Shown piece after piece: positions 25,440 through 34,872 of a stretch of DNA of 64,000 nt; the stretch's first letter is position 1, and each line of letters opens with the position of its first letter. The notes beneath the pieces were generated by a model. It searched no databases. It was not told the DNA's origin and saw only the letters and a program-made list of their open reading frames with translations. The translations under genes were made by a program, and so were the position numbers. Origin of the DNA: Glycomyces sp. NRRL B-16210 (lineage in GTDB: Bacteria; Actinomycetota; Actinomycetes; Mycobacteriales; Micromonosporaceae); assembly GCF_000719515.1 (NCBI RefSeq), contig NZ_JOGR01000009.1, positions 1 through 64,000 of the forward strand, written 5' to 3'.

Positions 25440-26246
25440 GTGAACGTGCTGGAACAGATCATCACCGAAGTCCGCGCCGATCTCGAACGGCGCCAGACCG
25501 AGATCCCCATCGAGCGGATCCGCGAGGCCGCCGAGGCCGCCCGCCCCGCGTTCGACGGGTACGCCGCGCTCGCCGGCGGCGGAGTGAGCGTCATCGCTGA
25601 GGTCAAGCGGGCCTCGCCGTCCAAGGGCGCCCTGGCCGACATCCCGGACCCGGCGGTGCTCGCCGCCGAGTACGCCGCGGGCGGCGCCGCCGTCATCTCG
25701 GTCCTCACCGAGGCCAACTACTTCAAAGGCAGCCTGGACGACCTCGACGCCGTGCGCGCCAAGGTCCAGATCCCGGTGCTGCGCAAGGACTTCGTGGTCT
25801 CCCCGTACCAGGTCCTGGAGGCCCGCGCCCACGGCGCCGACCTCGTGCTCCTCATCGTCGCCGCGCTCGACCAGGACACCCTCGTGTCCCTCCACGAGCG
25901 CATCGAGGGCCTGGGCATGACCGCCCTGGTCGAGGTCCACACCGAGGGCGAGGCCGACCGGGCGCTGCGCGCGGGGGCGAAAGTCATTGGCGTCAACGCG
26001 CGCGACCTGACTACCCTCGAGGTGGACCGGTCGGTGTTCGAACGCATCGCCCCGGGCCTGCCCCGCGACGTCGTCAAGGTCGCCGAATCGGGGGTGCGGG
26101 GCACCCGCGACCTCATCCGCTACGCCTCCGCCGGAGCCGACGCCGTGCTCGTCGGCGAGGGCGTGGTCAAGCAGAAGAGCCCGCGCGACGCGGTCGCCGA
26201 ACTGGTCACGGCCGGGTCCCACCCGGCCACGCCCCGGCCGATCTAG
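25440..26246 (+). CDS. trpC: Indole-3-glycerol phosphate synthase TrpC
   Basis: Ring-closing decarboxylase of tryptophan synthesis (CdRP to indole-3-glycerol phosphate). A 268-residue barrel: VIAEVKRASPSKG (catalytic Lys), VLTEANYFKGSL, PVLRKDFVVSPYQVLEARAHGAD, GVNARDLTTLEVD and VAESGVRG. The GTG start follows the previous stop with no gap; AGGAGAAGGGA at 25420-25430 serves it. Confidence 0.97.
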   Translation: MNVLEQIITEVRADLERRQTEIPIERIREAAEAARPAFDGYAALAGGGVSVIAEVKRASPSKGALADIPDPAVLAAEYAAGGAAVISVLTEANYFKGSLDDLDAVRAKVQIPVLRKDFVVSPYQVLEARAHGADLVLLIVAALDQDTLVSLHERIEGLGMTALVEVHTEGEADRALRAGAKVIGVNARDLTTLEVDRSVFERIAPGLPRDVVKVAESGVRGTRDLIRYASAGADAVLVGEGVVKQKSPRDAVAELVTAGSHPATPRPI

Positions 26247-26272
26247 CCGTCGGCGCGGAGCGCCCGACCCGC

Positions 26273-26321
26273 CGGCCGCGACGCGGCCGGAGCACAGCTG
26301 AGGCCCGGTCCGCGGACCGGA
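26273..26321 (+). promoter_or_regulatory. Two hairpins in the trpC-trpB gap
   Basis: CCGGCCGC-GAC-GCGGCCGG (26273-26291) and the perfect 16-bp palindrome CCGGTCCGCGGACCGG (26306-26321) occupy the 100-base trpC-trpB gap. They could attenuate, process or stabilise the message between trpC and trpBA. No leader peptide with Trp codons is seen. Confidence 0.5.
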
Positions 26322-26346
26322 CGAGTCAGAGAAGGGGAGCGACACC

Positions 26347-27557
<1,211 letters not shown>

Positions 27558-27561
<4 letters not shown>

Positions 27562-28346
27562 GGGCCGAAGCGGCGTTCGCCAAGACCCGCGCCGAGGACC
27601 GGTCCGCGCTCGTGGGCTACCTCCCGGCCGGGTTCCCGACCCTGGCCGACTCCATCAAGGCCGTCGACATCATGATCGACCACGGAGCCGACCTCATCGA
27701 GCTGGGCCTGCCCTACTCCGACCCGGTCATGGACGGCCCGGCCATCCAGAAGGCCGCCGACCGGGCCCTGGCGGCAGGCTTTCGCACCAGGCAGGTCTTC
27801 GAGGTGACCGAGGCCGTCGCCGGCCGCGTCCCGATCCTCGTCATGACCTACTGGAACCTCGTGGAGCGCTACGGGGTCGACCGCTTCGCGCGCGACTTCG
27901 CCGCCGCCGGCGGGGCCGGGCTCATCACGCCCGACCTCATCCCCGACGAGGCTGGCGAGTGGATCGCCGCCTCCGACGCGCACGACCTCGACCGGATCTT
28001 CCTCGTCGCGCCCTCCTCCACCGAGGAGCGGATCGCCTCGACCGTGGCGGCCTGCCGCGGCTTCGTGTACGCCCAGTCGGTCATGGGCGTCACCGGCGCC
28101 CGCGCCGCGACCTCCGCGGCCGCGCCGGAGCTGGTGCGGCGCACCCGCGCCCACACCGACCTGCCCGTCGGCGTGGGGCTGGGCGTCAAGAACGGCGACC
28201 AGGCCGCCGAGATCGGCGCCTACGGCGACGCGGTCATCGTCGGCTCCGCCATCGTCGGCTGCTACCTGGAGTCCGAAGACATCCCCTCAGGACACCAGCG
28301 GCTCGCCGAACTCACCGCCGATCTCGCCGAAGGCGTCCGCCGCTAG
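27558..28346 (+). CDS. trpA: Tryptophan synthase alpha chain TrpA
   Basis: Cleaves indole-3-glycerol phosphate and channels indole to TrpB. A 262-residue barrel with catalytic Glu48 (LIELGLPYSDP) and Asp59 (VMDGP), the loop VMGVTGAR and phosphate site GVGLGVKNGDQ. Translationally coupled to trpB; followed by a hairpin and then lgt. Confidence 0.97.
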
Positions 28347-28384
28347 CGCGGCGGTCACGAATCAGCTTCCATACCATGCCGTTT

Positions 28385-28420
28385 CGGCCCCGGTCGGCGC
28401 TCGCGCGCAGGCCGGGGCCG
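28385..28420 (+). terminator. Hairpin after trpA
   Basis: Nine-base stem CGGCCCCGG / CCGGGGCCG with an 18-base loop, between trpA and the separate promoter of lgt. Confidence 0.6.
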
Positions 28421-28440
28421 CGGCTCGCTCGCACAACCGA

Positions 28441-28446
28441 TAGGTT
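28441..28446 (+). promoter_or_regulatory. Leaderless-type -10 box of lgt (TAGGTT)
   Basis: TAGGTT, eight bases before the GTG at 28455, in a short AT-rich patch; no Shine-Dalgarno. Confidence 0.55.
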
Positions 28447-28454
28447 TAATCGTC

Positions 28455-29567
28455 GTGGACCTCGCTTATATTCCGAGCCCGTCGGAGTCCGTCTGGCACC
28501 TCGGCCCCATCCCGATCCGCGCCTACGCACTCTGCCTCCTGGCGGGCATCGCCGTCGCCTGCTGGATCGCCGAGGCGCGGATGCGCCGGCGCGGCGCCCC
28601 CAAGTGGGCCGTGCTCGACCTCGCGGTGTGGGCGGTGCCCTCCGGCATCATCGGCGGCCGCCTCTACCACGTCTTCACCAGTCCCGAAGCCTACTTCGGC
28701 GCCGACGGCGACCCCTGGAAGATCATCGCCGTCTGGGAAGGCGGCCTCGGCATCCCCGGCGCGATCCTCCTCGGCGGCGTCGGCGTGTGGATCGGCTGCC
28801 GCCAGTTGAAGCTCCCGTTCACGATGGTCGCCGACGCGATCGTCCCGGGCATCCCGGTCGCGCAGGCCATCGGGCGCCTCGGCAACTGGTTCAACCAGGA
28901 GCTGTACGGCAAGCCGCTCGACGCGTGGTGGGCCGTCCAGATCAACGCCGACGAAGTGCGCCGGCAGACCCCCGAGTACATCGGGAACACGCTCTTCCAC
29001 CCCACGTTCCTGTACGAACTGCTGTGGAACCTCGGCGTCGCCCTGGTCGTGTTCCTTGCCGACCGGCGCGTCAAGTTCGGCGCGGGCCGCGCGGTCGCCC
29101 TGTACGTGGCCCTGTACGGCCTGGGCCGCTTCTGGATCGAGGGCCTGCGCATCGACCACGCCCAGGACTTCCTCGGGCTGCGCCTCAACCAGTGGACGAG
29201 CATCGTCGTGGTCGTCCTCGCCGTGGCCTACCTGCTGGTCGTCCGCGGCACCCGCCAGGTGTTCGTCCTCGAAGGCGGCGAACGCGTCGCCGTCGCCTGG
29301 GACTCCAAGCCCGCCGTGGCCGCCGGGTACGTCGACGGCGTCCTCCCCAAGGGCGTCGACCTCGACGAGACCGAAGACGAGGAGCCGGGCGAGGCCTCGG
29401 CGGAGGATGCGGAGCCGGACGACCCCGAACCCGACGAGCCCGCCGACGACTCCACTGCCGACGACTCCACCGCGGACGACCCCGCCTCCGATCCCGAAAC
29501 CGGCGACGCGTCCGGGGAGGACCCCCCGGCCTCGGCCGACGCGGGTCGGACCCGAGACGACGGCTGA
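28455..29567 (+). CDS. lgt: Prolipoprotein diacylglyceryl transferase Lgt
   Basis: Transfers diacylglycerol to the lipobox Cys of prolipoproteins in the plasma membrane; GluB here is a likely client. 370 residues with seven predicted spans, the Lgt signature GRLGNWFNQELYGKP and downstream ALYGLGRFWIEGLRID. The C-terminal 75 residues are a highly acidic, Pro/Ser-containing disordered tail (many DDP/DDST units) seen in actinobacterial homologues but not needed for catalysis. The position after trpA is conserved in actinobacteria. Confidence 0.96.
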   Translation: MDLAYIPSPSESVWHLGPIPIRAYALCLLAGIAVACWIAEARMRRRGAPKWAVLDLAVWAVPSGIIGGRLYHVFTSPEAYFGADGDPWKIIAVWEGGLGIPGAILLGGVGVWIGCRQLKLPFTMVADAIVPGIPVAQAIGRLGNWFNQELYGKPLDAWWAVQINADEVRRQTPEYIGNTLFHPTFLYELLWNLGVALVVFLADRRVKFGAGRAVALYVALYGLGRFWIEGLRIDHAQDFLGLRLNQWTSIVVVVLAVAYLLVVRGTRQVFVLEGGERVAVAWDSKPAVAAGYVDGVLPKGVDLDETEDEEPGEASAEDAEPDDPEPDEPADDSTADDSTADDPASDPETGDASGEDPPASADAGRTRDDG

Positions 29568-29597
29568 CCGCCACCGCTTCCCCCCGGGCAGGTGCAG

Positions 29598-30752
29598 ATG
29601 CATAACCGTAGAGCCGTAGTCGTCGGAGCCGGCGTCGCCGGACTCGCGAGCGCGATCGTGCTGTCGAAGCTCGGCTGGCGGGTGGCGCTGCTGGAGCGGC
29701 GCGAGCGCCTCAGAGGCGACGACCTCGGCATGGTCCTGTGGGCCTCGGGCGTGCGCGCGTTGCGCGCGCTCGGCGTCGACGCGACCCTCGACGCCTCGGG
29801 GACCCCGGTGGACCGCTTCGAGATCCGCAATGAGGACCGGCTGTCGAGCTCGTTCTCCGGGGCCGTGGTCGGCGCCGAGGACGGCACGCCGTCGGTGATG
29901 GTCCACAACGCGATGCTCTACGAGGCGCTCGTGTCGCGCCTGGGCGACAGCGTCGAGGTCTTCCCTGCCACCCAGGTCGACCGGATCGACCTGGTCGACC
30001 TCGCGGCCGGGGACGCCACGCGCCGCTGGGACGCCGACCTCGTCGTCGCCGCCGACGGCATCGACTCGCCGACCCGGCAGCTCATCGTGCCCGGCTCGCC
30101 GACCACCGAGGCGGGGGCCGTGGTCTTCCGGGGCATCATCCCGGCCCACCGCGCGCCCGAGCGGTCGGCCGAGGCCGTCGAGATCTACGGGCCCGACCGC
30201 CGCCGCTTCGGCTACGGCGACCTCGGGCACGCCGGGGCGTGCTGGTGGGCCACCGTGCCCGGCGGGATGCGCCCGGAGTCCCCGCAGATCCAGCACGAGC
30301 TGATCAACCGCTGGTTCGCCGACTGGCCCGCGCCGGTGGGGAAGTACATCGCCGCCACCCGGCCTTCGGAGTTGACGCAGCAGCCGGTGCGGTTCGTGTG
30401 GCCGGTCCCGGCGAAGCTGCACCAGCCGGTCGGCAACGGTGGCTTGGTGCTGATGGGCGACGCCGCGCACGGGGTCGCGCCGGTCCTGGCGCAGGGCGCG
30501 AGTTTGGCGCTGGAGGACGCGGTGACCTTCGGGTGGGCGCTGCGGCGCAGCCCCGAGTCGGTGCCGGACGCCCTCGCCTCGTATGACCGGGCGCGGTTGC
30601 CGCGGATCAAGCGGGTCGCGCGGCTGTCGAGGCGCGTCCACACGATCGCTTCGGGCGGCAGAGGCGTCACCAGGGGCCTGCTAAGGGCAGTGCCCGACTC
30701 GTGGGTCCAGAACCAGGCGATCTCCCTGGCCGACTGGCAGCCGCCCCGCTGA
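29598..30752 (+). CDS. FAD-dependent monooxygenase (PHBH fold)
   Basis: Group A flavoprotein hydroxylase of 384 residues. The FAD-binding GAGVAGLASAIVLSKLGWRVALLERR-type Rossmann motif is at residues 8-33, the DG motif is VVAADGIDSPTRQ, and the second FAD motif is LMGDAAHGVAPVLAQGASLALEDA. It resembles kynurenine/aromatic hydroxylases and zeaxanthin epoxidase-like enzymes; the substrate is unknown. The ATG at 29598 gives the glycine motif the usual distance from the N-terminus; GTG at 29592 is possible. No pathway genes adjoin it. Confidence 0.88.
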   Translation: MHNRRAVVVGAGVAGLASAIVLSKLGWRVALLERRERLRGDDLGMVLWASGVRALRALGVDATLDASGTPVDRFEIRNEDRLSSSFSGAVVGAEDGTPSVMVHNAMLYEALVSRLGDSVEVFPATQVDRIDLVDLAAGDATRRWDADLVVAADGIDSPTRQLIVPGSPTTEAGAVVFRGIIPAHRAPERSAEAVEIYGPDRRRFGYGDLGHAGACWWATVPGGMRPESPQIQHELINRWFADWPAPVGKYIAATRPSELTQQPVRFVWPVPAKLHQPVGNGGLVLMGDAAHGVAPVLAQGASLALEDAVTFGWALRRSPESVPDALASYDRARLPRIKRVARLSRRVHTIASGGRGVTRGLLRAVPDSWVQNQAISLADWQPPR

Positions 30753-30825
30753 CCGGCTAGAAGTATAGCGCTCGAAGTCGGTGAGACCTACATCACGCTG
30801 ACGGGCGACTCCGAGACCCCCGGAA

Positions 30826-31243
30826 ATGTCGGCCCCCGGATGCACCCTTGTGCTCGGGGGCCCAGCGCTCAACGGGGTCGAACCTTCTCGTGCTGCGCGG
30901 CGGTAGCCGCGCGCCGCTTCGCGGTCTGCGCTGCGTCGTATGTCCGACCCCCGTGTCACCCTTGTGCTCGGGGGCCCAGCGTTGAGCGGGGTCAAACCTT
31001 CTCGTGCTGCTCCGCGGCGGCCACACGCCCGTTCGCGATCCGCGCCGTACCCAATGTCGTACCCTCCTGTCACCCTTGTGTCTGGGGGCCCAGCGCTCAA
31101 CGGGGTCGAACCTTTTCGTGCTGCGCGGCGGCGGCAGCGCCCCGGTTCGCGGTCCGCGCTGTGCCTGATGTCGGACCCCGGTGTCACCCTTGTGTCTGGG
31201 GGCCTGGCGTTCAGCGGCTCCCGACCTTTTCGTGCTGCGCCCA
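30826..31243 (+). repeat. Four tandem 114-bp repeats
   Basis: Units begin with ATGTC at 30826, 30940, 31054 and 31168, each exactly 114 bases apart; the fourth is truncated near 31243. Each unit starts with a diverged dispersed element (ATGTCGGACCCCGGTGTCAC, with a GGGGGCCC right end) followed by about 75 bases including CAACGGGGTCGAACCTT and CGTGCTGCGC. The units differ from each other by scattered substitutions but no indels. Confidence 0.92.
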
Positions 31244-31324
31244 AGTCGCACCTCCGCCGATCCTCTGGCGCCGCGACCGCGTCGCGGCCCTACCTCAACC
31301 TTGGCGCCGCCCCCGGCGACGGGA

Positions 31325-31330
31325 TACGCT
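31325..31330 (+). promoter_or_regulatory. Leaderless-type -10 box (TACGCT)
   Basis: TACGCT, eight bases before the ATG at 31339, argues against translation of the in-frame open region through the repeats upstream. Confidence 0.55.
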
Positions 31331-31338
31331 TTCGGGCC

Positions 31339-31839
31339 ATGCAGATCCGTGACGCCCGCCCCGAGGACTGGCCCGCCGTGTGGGCCTTCGCCCAGCCGAT
31401 CGTCGCCTCCGGCGAGCACTTCGTGTGGGAGCCCGACACCCCCGAAGACCTCCTGCGCGCCTACTGGATCGAGAAGACCGCCCCCGCCTCGGCCCTCGTA
31501 GCCGAGATCGACGGACGCGTCGCCGGGATCGCCGAGATCCATCCCAACCAGCCCGGCCGCGGCTCCCACATCGCCAACGCCGGCTTCATGGTCGACCCCG
31601 CCGCCCGCGGCAAGGGCGTCGGCCGCGCCCTCGGCGAGGCCGCCCTCGCCCGCGCCGCCGCCGACGGCTTCACCGCCATGCAGTTCAACGCCGTCGTCGC
31701 CACCAACACCGCCGCCGTCGACCTGTGGCACTCCCTCGGCTTCACCACCCTCGCGCTCCTCCCCGGCGCCTTCCGCCACCCCGTCGAAGGCCCGGTCGAC
31801 CTCCACCTGATGTTCCGCGAACTCGCATCGGCTGTGTAG
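31339..31839 (+). CDS. GNAT family N-acetyltransferase
   Basis: Acetyl-CoA-dependent acetyltransferase of 166 residues. N-terminal IRDARPEDWPAVWAFAQPI, central AGIAEIHPNQPG and the acetyl-CoA pyrophosphate loop ARGKGVGRALGEAAL, then VVATNTAAVDLWHSLGF, all typical of GNAT proteins. The acceptor is unknown. The ATG at 31339 is chosen on the promoter and domain start. The frame stays open upstream into the tandem repeats, but that sequence is not GNAT-like. Confidence 0.88.
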   Translation: MQIRDARPEDWPAVWAFAQPIVASGEHFVWEPDTPEDLLRAYWIEKTAPASALVAEIDGRVAGIAEIHPNQPGRGSHIANAGFMVDPAARGKGVGRALGEAALARAAADGFTAMQFNAVVATNTAAVDLWHSLGFTTLALLPGAFRHPVEGPVDLHLMFRELASAV

Positions 31840-31852
31840 CATCACTTTCGCC

Positions 31853-32860
31853 ATGAACGAATTGCGCGATTCCATCCTCTCCCTGGGCGTCGCCGACCCG
31901 GAGACGGCCGTCGCAGTCCACGCCGCCCTCGGCTCCGACCCCGCCCTCGTGGCGCGGGCCGGCAAGCTGCCGCAGCGCCTCGGCGACATCGACACGTGGG
32001 TCAAGGACGCCTTCCTCCGGCCCGACAGCCCTTTCCTGGAAGCCGCCGCGTCGGCCGTCGCCGACGCCCTCGGCGAGGAACCCGACGAGAACGTCGACAA
32101 GATCCTCCGCGACCTCACCATCCGGCCCCGCACCGTCTACGACCTCCGCCTCACCACCGCCCTCCCCGAGGCCGAGATCGAGGCGATCCTCCCCGTCCTC
32201 GCCGAAGCCGGGCTCGTGCGGGCCGAACTCAACCCCCTCGACCCCGACAATCCCTTCTGGACGTTCGAGAACCGCCTCGCGCGCTTCGCCGGGGCGATGC
32301 TCGGCGAGCACCTGCCGCGCTGGCGCCGCGGCTACATCACCGACCGGCTGTGGCGCATGACCCGCGCCCGCTTCGACCGGTACGTGTGCCGCCCGGAGTT
32401 CAACCGACTCGCCCGCGAATGGGCGCTGGGCGACCCGGCCGCCGCGGCGTCCACGCGCATCGTCGTCCCCGACCCGCGCTTCCGGCAGATGCGCACCCTC
32501 GAACTCGCCGTGTGGGACGCGGACGGCGGCGCCATCGCCCTCGGCACCGTCCGCTGGAAGTTCCGGATGGTCGAGCGCCAGCTCAAGCGCCTGCGCCACG
32601 TCAAGCGGCTCCTGGGCGACCCGGACGCGCGCCTGTACTGCGTCGCCCCGCGCTTCGAGTCCGGCTTCGACGCCGACGCCGACCCGAACCTGTTCCTCAT
32701 CGGCCCGGCCCAACTGCTGCGCCGCGAACCGGAGCACGTCGCGACCGAGCCCGCCGAGCCCGAATCCGGGGCCTCGGAAAACGCGCCCGAATCCTCTCCC
32801 GACGGTGACTTACACCCCATTTCCCGGCTGGTGGGCGGCGCGAGCCTGCGGGTAGGCTGA
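31853..32860 (+). CDS. DUF234-like protein without an ATPase domain
   Basis: 335 residues of tentative assignment. Residues about 85-130 form a winged-helix-like unit (RTVYDLRLTTALPEAEIEAILPVL...GLVRAEL). NPFWTFENRLARFAGAMLGEHLP followed by FDRYVCRPEFNRLAREWA resembles the C-terminal DUF234 region of archaeal-type DEXX ATPases. The nuclease-like end (TLELAVWD...IALGTVRWKF) has T-V-R-W-K where related sequences carry an E-x-K core, so activity is doubtful. The AAA ATPase domain normally present is missing; the first 80 residues do not contain a P-loop. The C-terminal 45 residues are acidic and disordered. TAGCAT ten bases before the ATG gives a near-leaderless start. Confidence 0.55.
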   Translation: MNELRDSILSLGVADPETAVAVHAALGSDPALVARAGKLPQRLGDIDTWVKDAFLRPDSPFLEAAASAVADALGEEPDENVDKILRDLTIRPRTVYDLRLTTALPEAEIEAILPVLAEAGLVRAELNPLDPDNPFWTFENRLARFAGAMLGEHLPRWRRGYITDRLWRMTRARFDRYVCRPEFNRLAREWALGDPAAAASTRIVVPDPRFRQMRTLELAVWDADGGAIALGTVRWKFRMVERQLKRLRHVKRLLGDPDARLYCVAPRFESGFDADADPNLFLIGPAQLLRREPEHVATEPAEPESGASENAPESSPDGDLHPISRLVGGASLRVG

Positions 32861-32898
32861 GGCTCTGTTTCCCCGACCCGGAACCAAGAGGAGTGACG

Positions 32899-33876
32899 AT
32901 GGCGGCAAGCGTGGACGCGGTAGTGGCGGGAGCCGGTGGGTTCATCGGCGGGCACCTGGTGGCGAGCCTCCTCGCCGAGGGCAAGACCGTTCGCGCCGTC
33001 GACGTGAAGCCCCTCGACGAGTGGTACCAGGTCCACGGCGAGACCGAGAACCTCCAGCGGGACCTGGCCGACCTGGCCGCGTGCCGCGAGGCCGTCGGCG
33101 ACGGCGCCGGCGAGGTCTACAACCTCGCGTGCAACATGGGCGGCATGGGCTTCATCGAGAACAACAAGGCCTTGTGCATGCTCTCGGTCCTGCCCTCCAC
33201 CCACATGCTCATGGCCGCGAAGGACGCCGAGGTCGGCCGCTTCTTCTACTCCTCCTCCGCCTGCGTCTACGCCGGGTACAAGCAGACCGAGGCGAACATC
33301 GCGCCGCTGAAGGAGGAGGACGCCTACCCCGCCGACGCCGAGGACGGCTACGGCTGGGAGAAGCTGTTCTCCGAGCGCATGTGCCGCCACTTCCGCGAGG
33401 ACTTCGGCCTCCAGACGCGCATCGCCCGCTACCACAACATCTACGGCCCCGAGGGCACCTGGGACGGCGGCCGCGAGAAGGCCCCCGCCGCGACCTGCCG
33501 CAAGATCGCCGTCGCGGCCCTCACCGGCCAGAAGGAAGTCGAGATCTGGGGCGACGGCGAGCAGACCCGCTCGTTCACCTACATCGACGACTGCGTCCAC
33601 GGCACCAAGATGTTCACCCGCGGCGACGTCACCGAGCCGCTCAACCTCGGCTCCTCCGAGCTGACGACCATCAACAACCTGTACTACCTGGTCGCCGACA
33701 TCGCCGGGATCGACATCGAGCTCAAGCACATCGACGGCCCCCTGGGCGTGCGCGGACGCAACTCCGACAACACGCTCATCCAGAAGTACTACGGCTGGGA
33801 GCCGTCCATCAGCCTCCGCGAGGGCATGGCGAAGACCTACGAATGGGTCTACGACCAGGTCAAGGCCACGCTCTAG
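32899..33876 (+). CDS. GDP-mannose 3,5-epimerase-like NAD-dependent epimerase
   Basis: Short-chain sugar-nucleotide epimerase of 325 residues. NAD motif GAGGFIGGHLV at the N-terminus and the catalytic Ser/Tyr/Lys in YSSSACVY and YGWEK. The segments NLACNMGGMGFIENNKALCM, RYHNIYGPEGTWDGGREKAP and RSFTYIDDCVHG are those of GDP-mannose 3,5-epimerase, which makes GDP-L-galactose or GDP-L-gulose. AGAGGAG fixes the ATG at 32899. Followed after 19 bases by a WecG-type glycosyltransferase, pointing to glycan synthesis. Confidence 0.87.
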   Translation: MAASVDAVVAGAGGFIGGHLVASLLAEGKTVRAVDVKPLDEWYQVHGETENLQRDLADLAACREAVGDGAGEVYNLACNMGGMGFIENNKALCMLSVLPSTHMLMAAKDAEVGRFFYSSSACVYAGYKQTEANIAPLKEEDAYPADAEDGYGWEKLFSERMCRHFREDFGLQTRIARYHNIYGPEGTWDGGREKAPAATCRKIAVAALTGQKEVEIWGDGEQTRSFTYIDDCVHGTKMFTRGDVTEPLNLGSSELTTINNLYYLVADIAGIDIELKHIDGPLGVRGRNSDNTLIQKYYGWEPSISLREGMAKTYEWVYDQVKATL

Positions 33877-33895
33877 CGGGCGCGGGCAACCTGTG

Positions 33896-34660
33896 ATGGC
33901 CGACTCGAAGCTCCGCCGCGTCGACGTCCTCGGCGTCGGCGTCTCCACCGTCAACCAGGAGATGGCCCTCGACGAGGTCACCCGCTGGGTCGACGAGTCC
34001 GAACGCCACTACGTGTGCGTCACCGGGGTGCACGGCGTCATGGAGTCGCAGCGCGACCCCGAGCTGCTGGCGATCCACAACGCCTCGGGGCTCACCACGC
34101 CCGACGGGATGCCGATGGTGTGGGCCGGGCACAAGGCCGGGGCCGAGTGGATGGACCGGGTCTACGGGCCCGACCTCATGCTCAACGTGCTCGGACGCGC
34201 GGCCGAACGCGGCTGGTCCTCGTTCCTGTACGGCGGCAAGGACGGCGTGCCCGAACTGCTCGCCGAGAAGCTCACCGCGCGCATCCCGGGCCTGAAGATC
34301 GCCGACACCTACTCGCCGCCGTTCCGGCCCCTCACCGAGGAGGAGGACGCCGCGATCGTCAAGCGCATCAACGACTCCGGTGCGCAGCTGGTGTGGGTCG
34401 GGCTGTCGACGCCGAAGCAGGAGCGCTGGATGGCCGCGCACCGCGACCGCCTGACCGCACCGGCCCTGTTCGGGGTCGGCGCCGCGTTCGACTTCCACGC
34501 GGGGCTCGTCCCGCAGGCCCCGCCGTGGATGCAGCGCAACGGACTCGAGTGGTTCTACCGGCTCACGAAGGAGCCGAAGCGTCTGTGGCGCCGGTACCTG
34601 GTCAACAACCCGGCCTACCTCCGCCAGATCCGCACCCGCCCCCCGTTCCTGCGCGACTAG
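33896..34660 (+). CDS. WecG/TagA/CpsF family glycosyltransferase
   Basis: Glycosyltransferase of about 254 residues that adds a sugar (classically ManNAc or ManNAcA) to a lipid-linked acceptor. Family motifs: GVSTVNQEMALDEV, LTTPDGMPMVW, YGGKDGVPELL, VWVGLSTPKQERWM and GVGAAFDFHAG, then the basic C-terminus (KEPKRLWRRYLVNNP) used for membrane contact. Starts at 33893 (GTG) or 33896 (ATG). Forms a two-gene unit with the epimerase; the polymer built is unknown. Confidence 0.9.
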   Translation: MADSKLRRVDVLGVGVSTVNQEMALDEVTRWVDESERHYVCVTGVHGVMESQRDPELLAIHNASGLTTPDGMPMVWAGHKAGAEWMDRVYGPDLMLNVLGRAAERGWSSFLYGGKDGVPELLAEKLTARIPGLKIADTYSPPFRPLTEEEDAAIVKRINDSGAQLVWVGLSTPKQERWMAAHRDRLTAPALFGVGAAFDFHAGLVPQAPPWMQRNGLEWFYRLTKEPKRLWRRYLVNNPAYLRQIRTRPPFLRD

Positions 34661-34671
34661 CGTTCAGTGAA

Positions 34672-34706
34672 GGCCCCTCGACTCGGCTGTCCGAGCCGAG
34701 GGGCCC
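34672..34706 (+). terminator. Terminator after the glycosyltransferase
   Basis: GGCCCCTCG...CGAGGGGCC long stem with an inner CGGCT/AGCCG pairing; located 11 bases after the stop. Confidence 0.8.
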
Positions 34707-34710
34707 GGCA

Positions 34711-34748
34711 CTGTCGTACCCCCGAGGCAGGGTTGATACCGGGGGCCC
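34711..34748 (+). repeat. Dispersed TTGTCGTACCC element
   Basis: CTGTCGTACCCCCGAGGCAG at the left and TTGATACCGGGGGCCC at the right; the C-run and G-run can form a hairpin. It lies directly behind the glycosyltransferase terminator. Confidence 0.75.
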
Positions 34749-34859
34749 ATCGATGTCCGATTTGCCGGGACCCTCCGTTCATGTTTCGCCTCGCACTTCC
34801 GGTCCGCGAACCCGCCGCCGACCTCTGACTCCCTCCTTACCCGCACGCCGCAGCGGCGC

Positions 34860-34865
34860 TAGGCT
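34860..34865 (+). promoter_or_regulatory. Leaderless-type -10 box (TAGGCT)
   Basis: TAGGCT, seven bases before the ATG at 34873; no ribosome site. Confidence 0.55.
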
Positions 34866-34872
34866 GTGGCGC

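Larger units (their letters stand above)
30753..31338. other. 586-base non-coding region containing the 114-bp repeats
   Basis: I find no gene. Long open frames exist on both strands only because the repeat period (114) is a multiple of three. The right end carries the GNAT promoter at 31325-31330. Confidence 0.65.

Noticed and set aside
25437..26346. Tryptophan attenuator leader
   Set aside because: The hairpins between trpC and trpB lack an upstream leader peptide with Trp codons.
30826..31243. CRISPR array
   Set aside because: Repeat units are contiguous 114-bp copies without unique spacers, and no cas gene is present.
30681..31352. Possible repeat proteins with 38-residue units on either strand of the tandem array
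   Set aside because: Frames are open only because the period is a multiple of three; no ribosome site, and both strands look equally coding. Ribo-seq would settle it.
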